Source: an uncultured bacterium
Lineage (GTDB): Bacteria; Verrucomicrobiota; Kiritimatiellia; RFP12; UBA1067
Direction of reading: 5' to 3'
Assembly (NCBI GenBank): GCA_902779865.1
Contig: CACZDG010000015.1
Span: 1-55,652 of the forward strand
DNA length: 55,652 nucleotides
Shown here piece after piece: positions 41,925 through 51,341 of the stretch. The position numbers and the translations under genes were made by a program. A model generated the notes under the pieces. It made no database searches and had not been told where the DNA came from. It worked only from the letters and a program-made list of their open reading frames with translations. The number at the start of each line of letters is the position of its first letter. Within the stretch, counting starts at the first letter, position 1.

Positions 41925-42590
41925 TCAGTCTTTGCGCATAACGAGTTTCGAAGCGGCTACGTACGCGGCGACGAGCGCGAGCGCGCCGAGTATGACCCAC
42001 AGGAGGTGCGCGTCGAGCATATCCTTACCACGGTGGACGAGTTCCTTGTAGGTGATGTCTCCGGCGGAGCGTCCAAGCGCGTATCCCACGCCTGCGAGTA
42101 TGGCGGTCCAGATGCCGGCACCGAGTCCGGTGAAGAACGTGAACTTGCCAAGCGGCATCTTGGAAAGTCCTGCGGGAATCGAGATGAGCTGGCGGATAAC
42201 GGGTACGAGGCGGCATACGAACGTCGTTGCGCCGCCGTATTTGTTGAACACTTCGCATGCGCGGTCGAGAGCTTCTGGCTTGATGAAGAACCATTTGCCG
42301 TACTTCCGCAGGAACGGTTCGCCGAGCTTCGCCGAAAGGAAGTAGTTGAAATACGCTCCGGCGAGCGAACCAGCGAGGCCGACGACCGTCGCGAGCACGA
42401 GGTCCGGCACGGGCGCGTGCAGGGATAGTTCTCCGCGCGCCGCGAGGAAACCGGCGGGTATCATCACGATTTCGCTCGGGAACGGGATGAACGAGCTTTC
42501 AATCGCCATGAACGCGAAGATGAGCGCGTAGCCCCATACGGGGGCGAGTGCGGCGATTGAGTCGAGGTGGGCTGCGAGTGCGTCTAGCAT
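41925..42590 (-). CDS. DedA-family membrane protein
   Basis: 221 residues with the DedA/VTT pattern: ESSFIPFPSEIVMIPAGFLA (acidic and proline-rich re-entrant loop), GAYFNYFLSAKLGEPFLRKY, and the conserved FVCRLVPVIRQLISIPAGLS with GLGAGIWTAILAGVGYALG. Several transmembrane helices. DedA proteins are inner-membrane transporters or scramblases involved in lipid-carrier recycling and envelope integrity. Ten bases separate it from the downstream lipoprotein, so they form an operon. Confidence 0.92.
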   Translation of the reverse strand: MLDALAAHLDSIAALAPVWGYALIFAFMAIESSFIPFPSEIVMIPAGFLAARGELSLHAPVPDLVLATVVGLAGSLAGAYFNYFLSAKLGEPFLRKYGKWFFIKPEALDRACEVFNKYGGATTFVCRLVPVIRQLISIPAGLSKMPLGKFTFFTGLGAGIWTAILAGVGYALGRSAGDITYKELVHRGKDMLDAHLLWVILGALALVAAYVAASKLVMRKD

Positions 42591-42631
42591 TTGCTTCTTC
42601 TTTCTAGTGATTTTTAGGTTTCTAGTGATTT

Positions 42632-43639
42632 CTAGGTTAGTTGGAACTTGAGGAACTGATCGCGGGAGTACGGGCGCGGAATAACGCGTGTTGCGGTTGA
42701 GCCGTCCGTGACGACCTTCACCGTCACGTCGCTCGAGAAGGCGTCAGTACGGCTCCACGCGCAGACGATTCGTGCGGCGGCGTCAAGGTCCGCTTCCGAT
42801 GCGACGTGCGGGAGAAGGGCGGTGGGACCCGGAACCGAGACCGGTGCGACAATCGTCTCGGCGGCGGCGCGGCGTTCGGCGAGCAGTTTGTTTTCCTGCG
42901 CGTCGCGTCCGAGTGTCACGCCGGTGCCGTCTGGCAGGCGGAAGCGACGGCCCGTTGTCAGAAGTTCCACGAGGCGGCGGTCGTCGAGTCCTTCGTGGTC
43001 GAGAAGGTCCTTGAGCTTGCGTCCGAACGCCTTTTCCGTCAACTTACATCCGCCAGCGGGGGACGGGTAGTCTGTGAGGCCGAACTTCTTTGCGAGTTCC
43101 ATCTGTGGTTCGCGTCGGCGTCCGGAGAGCGCGAGCAGCTTCGACCTGTCAAGGCGTCCCTCCTGTTCCGGGATGGTGGGCGCGAGCAGCTGGGCGCAGA
43201 GCGGACGCACGAGGCGTCCTAGAAGCCCGCTTGATTTCTCCACCACGCCGAGCGACTGTTTGTTTTGGCTCATGGGGCGCTGGTTCAGTACTTCGCCCGT
43301 TGCGACGAAGTCGTATCCGAGGCTGGACATCAGCTCTCCGGCGCGGCGGATCATGGTGGCGTGGCAGTCGATGCACGGGTTCATCGCGCCGCCAAAGCCG
43401 TGTGGAGGGGCCTTGACGAGCGCGATCTCGTCATCCGTGAAGTCGATGACGTGCAGCTTCACGTCGAGCGCGGCGGCGGCTTTGCGTGCTGTGGCGGCGC
43501 TGAAAAACGGCGTTTCAAAGGTGACGGCCTCCACCTCTGCACCCGCCTCGCGCAACACGCATATCGCGAGCTGCGAGTCGAGTCCGCCAGAAAGTAGAGA
43601 CAGTCCGCGGCATTTTATGGTATAATCTTCTTTGCCCAT
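42632..43639 (-). CDS. PP-loop tRNA thiolation-type enzyme (TrmU/ThiI-like)
   Basis: 335 residues from ATG 43639; the frame extends to 43798, but the family starts at this Met. ATP-pyrophosphatase loop LLSGGLDSQLAICVLREAG near residue 17; NPCIDCHATMIRRAGELM with a CxxC pair; VATGEVLNQRPMSQNKQS; and PSPAGGCKLTEKAFGRKLKD. The C-terminus (VTLGRDAQENKLLAERRAAA) resembles the NFACT-R-type tail found in a group of 2-thiouridylase-like proteins. It probably adenylates and thiolates a tRNA uridine. A TAAACT -10 (43648-43653, minus strand) lies 8 bases upstream, predicting a leaderless mRNA. 41 bases separate it from dedA. Confidence 0.85.
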   Translation of the reverse strand: MGKEDYTIKCRGLSLLSGGLDSQLAICVLREAGAEVEAVTFETPFFSAATARKAAAALDVKLHVIDFTDDEIALVKAPPHGFGGAMNPCIDCHATMIRRAGELMSSLGYDFVATGEVLNQRPMSQNKQSLGVVEKSSGLLGRLVRPLCAQLLAPTIPEQEGRLDRSKLLALSGRRREPQMELAKKFGLTDYPSPAGGCKLTEKAFGRKLKDLLDHEGLDDRRLVELLTTGRRFRLPDGTGVTLGRDAQENKLLAERRAAAETIVAPVSVPGPTALLPHVASEADLDAAARIVCAWSRTDAFSSDVTVKVVTDGSTATRVIPRPYSRDQFLKFQLT

Positions 43640-43653
43640 GGCAGAAGAGTTTA
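43621..43653. promoter_or_regulatory. facing promoters between thiolase and lgt operon
   Basis: Plus strand: TATGG-TATAAT (43621-43626), predicted start near 43633. Minus strand: TTG-TAAACT (43648-43653), predicted start near 43641, at the ATG of the minus gene. The two predicted transcripts would overlap by roughly ten bases at their 5' ends. Confidence 0.5.
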
Positions 43654-43657
43654 CAAC

Positions 43658-43972
43658 ATGAAGAGCGTTTTTGCAACAGTATTCGCCGCGACATTCGGCA
43701 TCCAGCCGCTTCCGCAGCCGGACGGACCACTTGAGCCGTCCGTCCAAAACGAAGTGGATCGGGCGGTCTCGCTCGGCGAGCGGTGGCTTGCGGCGCATGC
43801 GCCGGTTGCCTGCACGAACGTGCCGTCCGCCGACCTCTTCGCCACGAACGGGCTCACGCGCGACCGAATTGCGATCAAGCTAGTTTCGCTGCAGCGTTCC
43901 GGCGGCTGGTGGCTCATGGAGACGAACGCGGCACCGACGCATCTTGCCGTCGAAATCCTGAAAGGACTCTGA
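43658..43972 (+). CDS. small hypothetical exported protein before lgt
   Basis: 104 residues; N-terminus KSVFATVFAATFGIQPLPQP may be a weak signal peptide. The rest is a compact domain with SLGERWLAAHAPVACTNVPS, GLTRDRIAIKLVSLQRSGGW and WLMETNAAPTHLAVEILKGL. No family is recognised. Its TGA shares a base with the lgt ATG (TGATG), indicating translational coupling. Confidence 0.6.
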   Translation: MKSVFATVFAATFGIQPLPQPDGPLEPSVQNEVDRAVSLGERWLAAHAPVACTNVPSADLFATNGLTRDRIAIKLVSLQRSGGWWLMETNAAPTHLAVEILKGL

Positions 43973-44802
43973 TGCATCCCGATTTGATACCCGGCCTTCC
44001 GATAAAGACTTACGGTTTCTGCATGGCGCTCGGCTTCCTCGCCGCGTGGCAGGTGATGGCGTGGCTGTGCCGACGCACGGGGCGCGCGCAGGAGCAGGTG
44101 TCCAACCTCCTGATGGCGATGATGCTGAGCGGCATCGTCGGAGCAAGGCTCGAGTACGTGCGTGAGTTCTGGAGCATGGAGTTCGCGGCGGATCCGATGG
44201 CCGTGTTCAAGATATGGCAGGGCGGGCTCGTATTCTACGGCGGACTGGTCCTCGCGATAGCGGTTTTCATCGGGTGGTGCGTCGTGAAGCGCGAGCGCGT
44301 CGCGCCGCTGGCGGATCTCTTTGTGACGGTGATTCCGCTCGCGCACGCGTTCGGGCGCGTGGGATGCTTCTTCTACGGATGCTGCTACGGACGGCTTTCC
44401 ACGAGCGCGTGCGCCGTGGCGTTCCCGCGCCGTTCGCCGGCGTGGATGGCGCAGCTCGGTGCGGGGCAGATCGCCGAGGGCGCGGGCGAGTCTTTGCCCG
44501 TGCTGCCAACGCAGCTCTTCGAGGCGGTGGCGGTGCTGGCGCTCTTTGCGGTGCTGTTGTTCGTGTTCCTACGCAACTGGAAGTCAAGGCCGGGCCTGAC
44601 TACGGGGTGTTATCTTTCCGGCTATGCCTGCATCCGCTTCGGCATGGAATTCCTGCGCGGAGACATGCGAGACCGCGTGGGAGCCCTTTCTATAGGGCAA
44701 ACGGTCTCCCTCGGACTGCTTTTCCTTGGATTTACGTTTGTTGCAGTTTCTCTATTGCGTTTTCGCGCTAAAAATTGTAAACTAGAAGGACCAACAGATT
44801 AG
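43972..44802 (+). CDS. lgt: prolipoprotein diacylglyceryl transferase
   Basis: 276 residues from ATG 43972, which overlaps the preceding stop. Multi-pass membrane protein with the Lgt pattern: IKTYGFCMALGFLAAW, GIVGARLEYV, GGLVFYGGLVLA and the signature GRVGCFFYGCCYGR, a variant of GRxGNFxNxE seen in several phyla. LPTQLFEAVAVLALF and the C-terminal RFGMEFLRGD are also conserved. It transfers diacylglycerol from phosphatidylglycerol to the lipobox Cys of prolipoproteins, such as those encoded at 5819 and 41153. Confidence 0.93.
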   Translation: MHPDLIPGLPIKTYGFCMALGFLAAWQVMAWLCRRTGRAQEQVSNLLMAMMLSGIVGARLEYVREFWSMEFAADPMAVFKIWQGGLVFYGGLVLAIAVFIGWCVVKRERVAPLADLFVTVIPLAHAFGRVGCFFYGCCYGRLSTSACAVAFPRRSPAWMAQLGAGQIAEGAGESLPVLPTQLFEAVAVLALFAVLLFVFLRNWKSRPGLTTGCYLSGYACIRFGMEFLRGDMRDRVGALSIGQTVSLGLLFLGFTFVAVSLLRFRAKNCKLEGPTD

Positions 44803-44813
44803 GAGAAAATTTG

Positions 44814-45938
44814 ATGATGCGGAAAAAATCAGTTAAAACGGCTTTGGCCGTGTCTGCAATCGCCGTTTTGGGCGTGACGGGCTCCGTGTGCGCACAGGAC
44901 GAGGAGGCTGCTTCGGAGGCCAGGCAAGAAGACAAGTCTGCGGCGGACGTGTTGAAGCCGGTTGACACGAAGGTGTTCTCGTCGCTGTTCAAGTGTCGTC
45001 TCGTGGATGGCACCGTCGAGATACGCAAGCAAGGCGAAGATACGTGGGTGAAGGCTAAGGAGGGCCACTACTATCCGCTTGGCTCGTCGATTCGCACCAT
45101 GTCCGAACTAGGCGCGCCGGTGAGGGTGGAAATCAGCTTCGGCACCGACTGCATCCTATGGACCACCAACGTGGCCGAAATCGCGACGCGCCCCATTGAG
45201 ATAGGCGAGAACACCCGCACCGTAGAGCTTAAGTCCGGAAGGATCAACCTCAACCTGCCGCGTGTCCTGAAGAATGGTCTCTTCTTCGTGGCCGCCCCGT
45301 ATTTCACGTGTTCCAACCTTGCCGGCGAAAGCTGGTTCGACTACAAGCCGACCGGCGACGGTGACGAAGCCGTGGTACACTGCAAGACCGGCCTCATCAC
45401 GCTGACCGGCCGCCACTACAAGATTGAACGCATGGGTGCGGCGTACCAGGTGCGCATCCGCTCCACTGCCGACGACCTCTTTTCGTGGATTCGCGGGGAA
45501 AGCGGTGCGAACAAGATACTGCTCGACCAGGGCATGATCGCGGAGAAGAACTTTGAGACGGGCGAGACCAAGGACGTCCCCAAGACCCTCGAATTCCCGC
45601 TTGCGCCCAAGAACGCCGTAAAGATTTTCAGGCGTCGCTCGCCGGTTAGCGGGAACATGATCGTATCCATGATGACATTCGACGCGGCTGGCGTGATACA
45701 GAACCGCTGCGCGTTCGCGGAAGGGCGCTCGAACGTCAATTCTGGCGAACTGGTGGCCAAGCCGCTTCCGGTCGTGGACGCAGATGCCGTGGCAAAGGCC
45801 ACTGCTGGTGACGAAGCTGCGGCGGAGAAACCTGCCAAGAAGGCGAACGCAGACGAGGCGGCACCTGCAGAGGAACCGGCCCCCGCTCCCGCCAAGGAGG
45901 AGAAGCCGGCGGCTGACAACGGCGATTCGGATATTTGA
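44814..45938 (+). CDS. exported FecR-like protein
   Basis: 374 residues; ATG 44814 with AGGAG nine bases upstream (a second ATG follows directly). Signal peptide TALAVSAIAVLGVTGSVCAQ. Residues about 50-210 resemble a FecR domain: VDGTVEIRKQGEDTWVKAKE, YPLGSSIRTMSELGAPVRVE (ALGxxIxT-like) and FGTDCILWTTNVAEIATRPI. The C-terminus is a low-complexity Ala/Glu/Pro/Lys tail (AAPAEEPAPAPAKEEKPAAD). A TAAACT -10 (44778-44783) at the end of lgt may drive it. Periplasmic sensor or scaffold role inferred. Confidence 0.75.
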   Translation: MMRKKSVKTALAVSAIAVLGVTGSVCAQDEEAASEARQEDKSAADVLKPVDTKVFSSLFKCRLVDGTVEIRKQGEDTWVKAKEGHYYPLGSSIRTMSELGAPVRVEISFGTDCILWTTNVAEIATRPIEIGENTRTVELKSGRINLNLPRVLKNGLFFVAAPYFTCSNLAGESWFDYKPTGDGDEAVVHCKTGLITLTGRHYKIERMGAAYQVRIRSTADDLFSWIRGESGANKILLDQGMIAEKNFETGETKDVPKTLEFPLAPKNAVKIFRRRSPVSGNMIVSMMTFDAAGVIQNRCAFAEGRSNVNSGELVAKPLPVVDADAVAKATAGDEAAAEKPAKKANADEAAPAEEPAPAPAKEEKPAADNGDSDI

Positions 45939-45996
45939 TTTGCGTCGCAAGGCGCAGGTCGTTCAAACAAACAGTAAAGACAAAAGGAAATAGAAA

Positions 45997-47682
45997 GTGG
46001 TTATTCATCATTTCAACCGGCTCATTCGCAACAAGTGGGTCTGGGGTGTTTTCGCGGTTCTGATTTCGGCGTTCTTCGCGTTCGATTTCATATTCGACGG
46101 GCGCGGAGGCGACCCGCGGTCCGACGGGGCCGGTAAGATGGCGGACGAGACGGTCTCCGCCGACTGGTTCAGCGCGTGCAGGCGCGACGTGCTGACCGAG
46201 ATGCGCCTCCAGTACGGGCGCGAGTTCCCGATGAAGTCGGACGCGCTCAACCGCGAGACGTGGTCGCGCATCGGAATGCTCAAGGTTGCCGAGGACATGC
46301 ACCTTACCGCCACCGACGCCGACGTTCGCAGCGCCATCACTTCGGCGTTTCCGGACGGCAAGGGCGGCATCAACGTGATGCAGTACCGCGAGGTGTGCTC
46401 CAGAGTGGAAATGACGCCCGAGCAGTTCGAGGCGTACATCCGCCGCCAGATCGCCATCACCCGCGTGCAGCGCACCGCAGCCACGGCCAACTGGGTCTCG
46501 CCCCTCGAGCTCTCCAGCGAGCTGCGTGACGAGAACGACAAGATCACGGTGCGCGTTGCGACGTTCCAGCACAAGAACGCCGCCGCGGTGAAGCTCGACG
46601 ACGCTGCGCTCAAGTCCTACTACGAGGCGAACACGAACTCGCTGGCGCTGCCGGACCTCGTGGCCGTCAAGTACGTCAAGGTGCCGGCGGACGCCGCCGA
46701 CCGCCTCGCCAAGTTCAAGATCTCCGACGACGAGCTGCAGTCGTACTTCGACGACGTGAGCGACCGCTTCGGCACGAACGCCGTGCTCGCCACCGTCAAG
46801 CCCCAGCTTGAGAAGGAGCTGCAGCTCAAGAAGTCGATCGAGGATTTCTGCACCACCCTTGAAAGCCGCGTCTGTCCGTCCGACGTCAAGGCCGACGACA
46901 CCACCGACCGCCTCGCGAAGATCGCGGCCGAGGACAAGCTCTCCGTCAAGGACTCCCCGCTCTTCGCTCTGTCGAACGACAAGTTCGTGGAGGGCTTCAT
47001 GACGCGCCCTGACAGGATTCTCCCCGACTGCAAGGAGTTCCTCGCGTCGGCCGGCGAGCTTGACCAGTCGAGCCCGTTCTTCCGTTACCGCGTGGTTCCC
47101 GGCACGAACGCCGTCTATGTGATCGGCCTCGACACCAACCGCTGCACCAAGGCCCGTATCCCGACTTTCGCCGAAGTGCAAAAGAACGCCAAGGTACGCG
47201 CTGACGCTCTGGCCGACCTCAAGGCAAAGGACTTCAAGAAGAGTGTTGACGCAGTGCGCGATGCGGTTCTTGCAGATCTCAAGAAGCGTAAGACCGACAA
47301 GCTCGACCCGAAGGTGTTCGGCGATGCGAACGTATCGACCTCCATCACCTTCGTTGCCAGCACGGCAATGCGCTCGCGTGCGTTCCCCAACTCCTACTCC
47401 GTCGTACCCGCCGCCTCGCGCCTGAAGAAGGGCGAGCTTTCCGAGTTGATCACGACTGGGCTTCCCGGCAACGGCGTGGTGGTTTACGTCGAGGACCGCG
47501 TCCCCGGCGAGGCGGTGCAGATGTCCGCTTCCAACCAGGCTCGCGAGATGGCTGCGCGTGCACTCACCCCGTTTGCAGTGAAGGCGTGGAGCGACGCGAA
47601 CATGTTGCGCCTCAACGTCAAGCCCAGCGACTGGACTTCGATGAAGGAAATCACGGATGAAGGTGAGGATCTGCAGGACTGA
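45997..47682 (+). CDS. PpiD/SurA-type membrane-anchored folding factor
   Basis: 561 residues, GTG start at 45997 preceded by AAAGGAAATAGAAA. One N-terminal anchor ([20 protein letters not shown]), then a SurA_N-type helical chaperone region ([40 protein letters not shown]) and repeated helical and beta segments as in PpiD. The parvulin catalytic core is not clearly intact: no typical GxxLG/IxxGx signature was found, so it may be chaperone-only. It acts on the periplasmic side. The 3' end overlaps the dut start by 26 bases. Confidence 0.8.
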   Translation: MVIHHFNRLIRNKWVWGVFAVLISAFFAFDFIFDGRGGDPRSDGAGKMADETVSADWFSACRRDVLTEMRLQYGREFPMKSDALNRETWSRIGMLKVAEDMHLTATDADVRSAITSAFPDGKGGINVMQYREVCSRVEMTPEQFEAYIRRQIAITRVQRTAATANWVSPLELSSELRDENDKITVRVATFQHKNAAAVKLDDAALKSYYEANTNSLALPDLVAVKYVKVPADAADRLAKFKISDDELQSYFDDVSDRFGTNAVLATVKPQLEKELQLKKSIEDFCTTLESRVCPSDVKADDTTDRLAKIAAEDKLSVKDSPLFALSNDKFVEGFMTRPDRILPDCKEFLASAGELDQSSPFFRYRVVPGTNAVYVIGLDTNRCTKARIPTFAEVQKNAKVRADALADLKAKDFKKSVDAVRDAVLADLKKRKTDKLDPKVFGDANVSTSITFVASTAMRSRAFPNSYSVVPAASRLKKGELSELITTGLPGNGVVVYVEDRVPGEAVQMSASNQAREMAARALTPFAVKAWSDANMLRLNVKPSDWTSMKEITDEGEDLQD

Positions 47683-48085
47683 TCCTGCGGCCCAATTGCC
47701 CGCATACGCCCATCCCGGCGACGCCGGGATGGACGTTCGTTCAGTTGTTGACCTTACGATTGCCCCCGGCGAGCGCGCGCTCGTGCGCACGGGGCTCGTC
47801 CTGATGCTCCCGCCCAACGCCGAGGCGCAGGTGCGTCCGCGCTCCGGACTCGCCCTCAAGCATGGCGTTACGGTGTTGAACACGCCGGGCACCATCGACT
47901 CGGGCTACCGCGGCGAAGTGGGCGTGATACTGATCAATCTCGGTGCAGAGCCTTTCAAGGTCGAGAAGGGCATGAAGATCGCCCAGCTCGTAATCGCTCC
48001 CGTGACGCAGGCCGAAATCGTTGAGGTCTCCGAAATAGACTCCACGGACCGTGGTGCCGGCGGATTCGGCTCCACGGGCGTATAA
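47657..48085 (+). CDS. dut: deoxyuridine 5'-triphosphate nucleotidohydrolase
   Basis: 142 residues with all five trimeric dUTPase motifs: [11 protein letters not shown] (1), [14 protein letters not shown] (2), [20 protein letters not shown] (3), [11 protein letters not shown] (4) and [10 protein letters not shown] (5). Hydrolyses dUTP to dUMP and pyrophosphate, keeping uracil out of DNA. AAGGA lies 8 bases before the ATG, within the 3' end of the preceding gene. Confidence 0.96.
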   Translation: MKVRICRTDPAAQLPAYAHPGDAGMDVRSVVDLTIAPGERALVRTGLVLMLPPNAEAQVRPRSGLALKHGVTVLNTPGTIDSGYRGEVGVILINLGAEPFKVEKGMKIAQLVIAPVTQAEIVEVSEIDSTDRGAGGFGSTGV

Positions 48086-48106
48086 GCTCCCGGAGCGTTG
48101 TTTCTT

Positions 48107-48655
48107 ATGCTACTGGATATAGTGAAATATGGTTCGGCGGTGCTACGCGAGACGGCCACGCCCGTTCCGGTCGTTACGCCGGACCTTGTGCGTCTCGCCG
48201 AGAACATGCTTGAGACGATGTACCACGCTAAGGGCGTGGGACTCGCCGCGCAGCAGGTTGGGCGGCTTGAGTCGGTGTGCGTGATAGACGTGCCGCAGAG
48301 CTGCGAGGAGGATGACGAGACAAAGGCGTTCAACGCATCCGTCAAGATGCCGCTCGTCATGTTCAATCCGCTCATAATCGCCAAGGAAGGTTCGCAGGAC
48401 GGCAAGGAGGGGTGCCTCAGTTTCCCAAACATGGGCGGGAAGGTGGTGCGCGCGAACCAGGTGACGTGCCAGTTCACGGACGCCGCCGGACGGATGCAGA
48501 TAATAACCGTGAGGGGTTTTCTCGCGCGTGCCGTGCAGCACGAGACCGACCATCTGAACGGCGTATTGTACGTGGACCTCATGAGCGCTGTCGAAAAGCT
48601 TGCGCTCGCCGACAAACTGAAGAAACTTGCAAAGAAAAACGGCGGTAATCTCTGA
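48107..48655 (+). CDS. def: peptide deformylase
   Basis: 182 residues from ATG 48107 (TTG 48098 is nearer to GGAG but would add only three residues). Signature motifs: GVGLAAQQVG (motif 1), KEGCLSFPNM (motif 2, metal Cys) and AVQHETDHLNGVLYVD (motif 3, HExxH). Removes the formyl group from the initiator Met; Fe2+ or Zn2+ dependent. There is a short insertion between motifs 1 and 2 (QSCEEDDETKAFNASVK). The stop shares a base with the argS ATG (TGATG). Confidence 0.96.
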   Translation: MLLDIVKYGSAVLRETATPVPVVTPDLVRLAENMLETMYHAKGVGLAAQQVGRLESVCVIDVPQSCEEDDETKAFNASVKMPLVMFNPLIIAKEGSQDGKEGCLSFPNMGGKVVRANQVTCQFTDAAGRMQIITVRGFLARAVQHETDHLNGVLYVDLMSAVEKLALADKLKKLAKKNGGNL

Positions 48656-50340
48656 TGGAATTCGATTCTCTTGAAAGTTGGCTGAAGGCGGGATTCGAGG
48701 CCGCCTTCCCTGGCAACGATTTCTCCGACGTCAAGGCGCTTCCGGCGACCGACGCTAAGTTCGGCGACTTCCAGTGCAATGACGCTCTGGCTGCAGCGAA
48801 GAAGCTCCATGCGCCCCCGCGCAAGATCGCCGAGGCGGTGTTCGCGCAACTTGAGGCATCGCGTCCGGCGTCCGTGGCGAAGCTCGAACTTGCAGGGCCG
48901 GGATTCCTCAACATCACCGTGTCGCCTGATTGGATCGCCGCGCGTCTCGCGTCGCTCGCGGCGGACGCGCACCTCGGCGTGCCGCAGACTGGCGCAGGCA
49001 AGAAGGTCGTGATCGACTACTCGTCCCCCAACGCCGCGAAGCAGATGCACATTGGCCACATCCGCTCCACCGTGATCGGCAACGCCATAGACCGCATCTT
49101 CCGTTCGCTCGGCTACGACGTGATAGCGGACAACCACCTCGGCGACTGGGGTACGCAGTTCGGAATCCTCATCAAGGGCTACCGCGATTGCCTTACGCAG
49201 GAGGAACGCGACAACCTCACCGTCCAGAACCTCGAGAAGTGCTACGTGCTCTCAGCCGCGAAGGCGAAGGAGGACGAATCGTGGAAGGACGCCTGCCGCG
49301 AGGAGTTGGTGAAGCTCCAGCGCGGTGACGCGGACGACGTGGCGCTGTGGAAGCGCTTCATCGAGATCTCCATCGCGGAGTTCGACCGCATGTACGCGAA
49401 GCTCGGCGTGAAGTTCGATACCTACCGCGGCGAGTCGTTCTACAACGACATGATGCCTGGTGTGGTGGAGCAGCTGAAGAAGGTCGGCCTTGCCGAACCT
49501 TCAGAGGGCGCACTCGTCGTCAAGTTCGAGGCTGAGAAGCTGCCCGTCGCCATCGTGCAGAAGTCAGATGGAGGATTCAACTACACGACGAGCGACATCG
49601 CGTGCGTGGAGAGCCGCGTGAAGGACTACGACCCCGAACGAATCATCTACGTGACGGACGACCGCCAGCAGCTCCACTTCAAGCAGTTCTTCATCATCTG
49701 CGAAAAGTTGGGCTACACGGTCAAGCTGGTACACGTGCCGTTCGGCCTGATGAGCTACGGAGGCAAGGCGATATCCACGCGCGAAGGCAACCTCATCAAG
49801 CTCGACGACCTTCTCGCCGAGGCCGTGCGCCGTGCATACGAGATAGTCAAGGATCGCGGCGGCGACGAGAAACTCGCCGAGCAAATCGGCTTTGGCGCCG
49901 TCAAGTACGCAGACCTTTCGCACGACCCTGGCACGGCGATTGACTTCGACTGGGATAAGGCGCTTGCGCTTGAAGGCAACTCCGGGCCGTACCTCCAGTA
50001 CGCCTACGCGCGCGTATGCTCGCTTCTCGACAAGGCTGGCAATCCCGATCTTTCGGGTACGGCGTTCAGCTGCGGCGAACCGGCGGAAAGGCAGCTCGCG
50101 TTGCAGTTGCTTCAGTTCGGTGCCACGGTGAAGCGCGCTGCGGAAAGTTACAAGCCGTCAGCACTCGCCGACTACCTCTTCCAGACCGCGCAGCTCTACA
50201 GTTCGTTCTACCAGCGCTCGCCGATACTCAAGAGCGAACCTGCGGTGCGCGATGCGCGTCTGCGCCTCTGTTCGCTCTTCGGAGCTGTGTTATCGGCGGG
50301 ACTTCACCTGCTTGGCATCGAGACGCCGCCGCGTATCTAG
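48655..50340 (+). CDS. argS: arginyl-tRNA synthetase
   Basis: 561 residues, usual length for the family. N-terminal Add1 domain (residues 1-115; KFGDFQCNDALAAAKKLHAP), catalytic Rossmann domain with SPNAAKQMHIGHIRSTVIGN (HIGH near residue 132), NHLGDWGTQFGILI, the degenerate KMSKS region KAISTREGNLIKLDDLL near residue 371, and a C-terminal anticodon-binding DALR domain (YLQYAYARVCSLLDKAGN onward). Charges tRNA-Arg with arginine in the cytosol. Coupled to def by a one-base overlap. Confidence 0.97.
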   Translation: MEFDSLESWLKAGFEAAFPGNDFSDVKALPATDAKFGDFQCNDALAAAKKLHAPPRKIAEAVFAQLEASRPASVAKLELAGPGFLNITVSPDWIAARLASLAADAHLGVPQTGAGKKVVIDYSSPNAAKQMHIGHIRSTVIGNAIDRIFRSLGYDVIADNHLGDWGTQFGILIKGYRDCLTQEERDNLTVQNLEKCYVLSAAKAKEDESWKDACREELVKLQRGDADDVALWKRFIEISIAEFDRMYAKLGVKFDTYRGESFYNDMMPGVVEQLKKVGLAEPSEGALVVKFEAEKLPVAIVQKSDGGFNYTTSDIACVESRVKDYDPERIIYVTDDRQQLHFKQFFIICEKLGYTVKLVHVPFGLMSYGGKAISTREGNLIKLDDLLAEAVRRAYEIVKDRGGDEKLAEQIGFGAVKYADLSHDPGTAIDFDWDKALALEGNSGPYLQYAYARVCSLLDKAGNPDLSGTAFSCGEPAERQLALQLLQFGATVKRAAESYKPSALADYLFQTAQLYSSFYQRSPILKSEPAVRDARLRLCSLFGAVLSAGLHLLGIETPPRI

Positions 50341-50349
50341 CGCCGTCCA

Positions 50350-51030
50350 TTACCAGAACGCCCACGCGCCGCTGAATATCACGTGGAGTGCGAGCAGCAG
50401 GTTCGTGGTGACGTGCGCCATGATTGCGCTGACTAGCCCGAAGCGAATTGCGGTGAAGCCGTAAAGAGCTCCGGCCATCGCCGCGGCGAGCGGACGGTCG
50501 TGTTCAAGCGTAAAGAGGAACACCATCCACAGAAACGCCGAAAGGTCGAAGCGCGAAGGCGGCACGGCAAGGAAGTCGCGCTGCTGCAGCCAGCGGTAGA
50601 GGAACGAGCGGAAGAACACCTCCTCGACAGGCGCAATCACGAACGCGCTGCCGATGAGCTTTGCGATGGTTAACGCCCATCCGCATACCGCAGGATCGTA
50701 CGGCGACGGTTCGCTTGAAGGCGTAGGCAGTGATCCAATGGGCCAGCAAAACCACGTGCGGTAGAAATCCGAAACCTCCGGCACGATCCACAACACCGTC
50801 ACCAGCACGCCAACAAGGATTCCAATAGGGACAACGTGCATCTTGCCCATTGCACACTGTGGCAACGGGCGTCTCACCCGTTGCAGTTGCCAGCATAAAA
50901 GCCCCACTACGGCCGTTGCCGCCGTGCGCAAGGCATACGCCCACGCGGTTGCTGGCAACGTCGATTGAAGTGCAATCCACGTGGCGAACGGCGTGGTGTA
51001 TAGTAAAATGTCTCTAGTCTCTCGCTTCAT
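50350..51030 (-). CDS. CPBP-family intramembrane metalloprotease with inserted repeat
   Basis: 226 residues, about six hydrophobic segments. CPBP (CAAX protease, ABI) motifs: APVEEVFFRSFLYRWLQQ (motif 1, EExxxR-like), FTLEHDRPLAAAMAGALYGF (motif 2, His) and IMAHVTTNLLLALH (motif 3, HxxxN). The loop RVRRPLPQCAMGKMHVVPIG is encoded by a palindromic repeat of the CAACGGGC...GCCCGTTG family (50826-50891) inserted in frame between transmembrane segments 2 and 3. TTTTGG-TATAAT (51039-51044 minus) is 8 bases from the ATG with no ribosome binding site. Convergent with argS, 9 bases between stops. Confidence 0.85.
   Translation of the reverse strand: MKRETRDILLYTTPFATWIALQSTLPATAWAYALRTAATAVVGLLCWQLQRVRRPLPQCAMGKMHVVPIGILVGVLVTVLWIVPEVSDFYRTWFCWPIGSLPTPSSEPSPYDPAVCGWALTIAKLIGSAFVIAPVEEVFFRSFLYRWLQQRDFLAVPPSRFDLSAFLWMVFLFTLEHDRPLAAAMAGALYGFTAIRFGLVSAIMAHVTTNLLLALHVIFSGAWAFW
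50826..50891. repeat. palindromic repeat pair inside the CPBP gene
   Basis: Two adjacent units of the family at 28314 and 29522: GGGACAACGTGCATCTTGCC and GGCAACGGGCGTCTCACCCG-TTGCAG. It maintains the frame of the host gene. Confidence 0.75.
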
Positions 51031-51044
51031 GGCCGTAGATTATA

Positions 51045-51341
51045 CCAAAAAATTGCACACTGTGATCCGAGCAAATGCAATGTAATTTGATGTCGGGCTG
51101 AATCTTGGTATTTTGATTTCTGTACATTGACATTCAAGGGCGGATTAAGGTATAATAGTATTGTTTTGCAGTGAAAATCAAAGGAAATCATCGTGTACTT
51201 GAAGCGAGTAATCGACCACAGAAAGGACGCAACCCATGAAACCCTTTGCACGAATAATACTCGTCTCATCCCTTGCGCGGGAGGAGGGAATGGGAGAGGT
51301 AGCCACAAAGAACACAAAGGAACAAAGAAAGGAACGGGACT
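51045..51341 (+). promoter_or_regulatory. upstream region of the 51342 gene
   Basis: A good -10 (TATAAT 51151-51156, preceded by AAGG) begins a leader of about 180 bases. Near its end (51300-51332) sits a CCACAAAGAACACAAAGGAAC repeat, the type that recurs in intergenic DNA of related genomes. A 42-codon frame starting at ATG 51236 runs across the repeat and overlaps the gene; it is probably not real. Confidence 0.45.
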
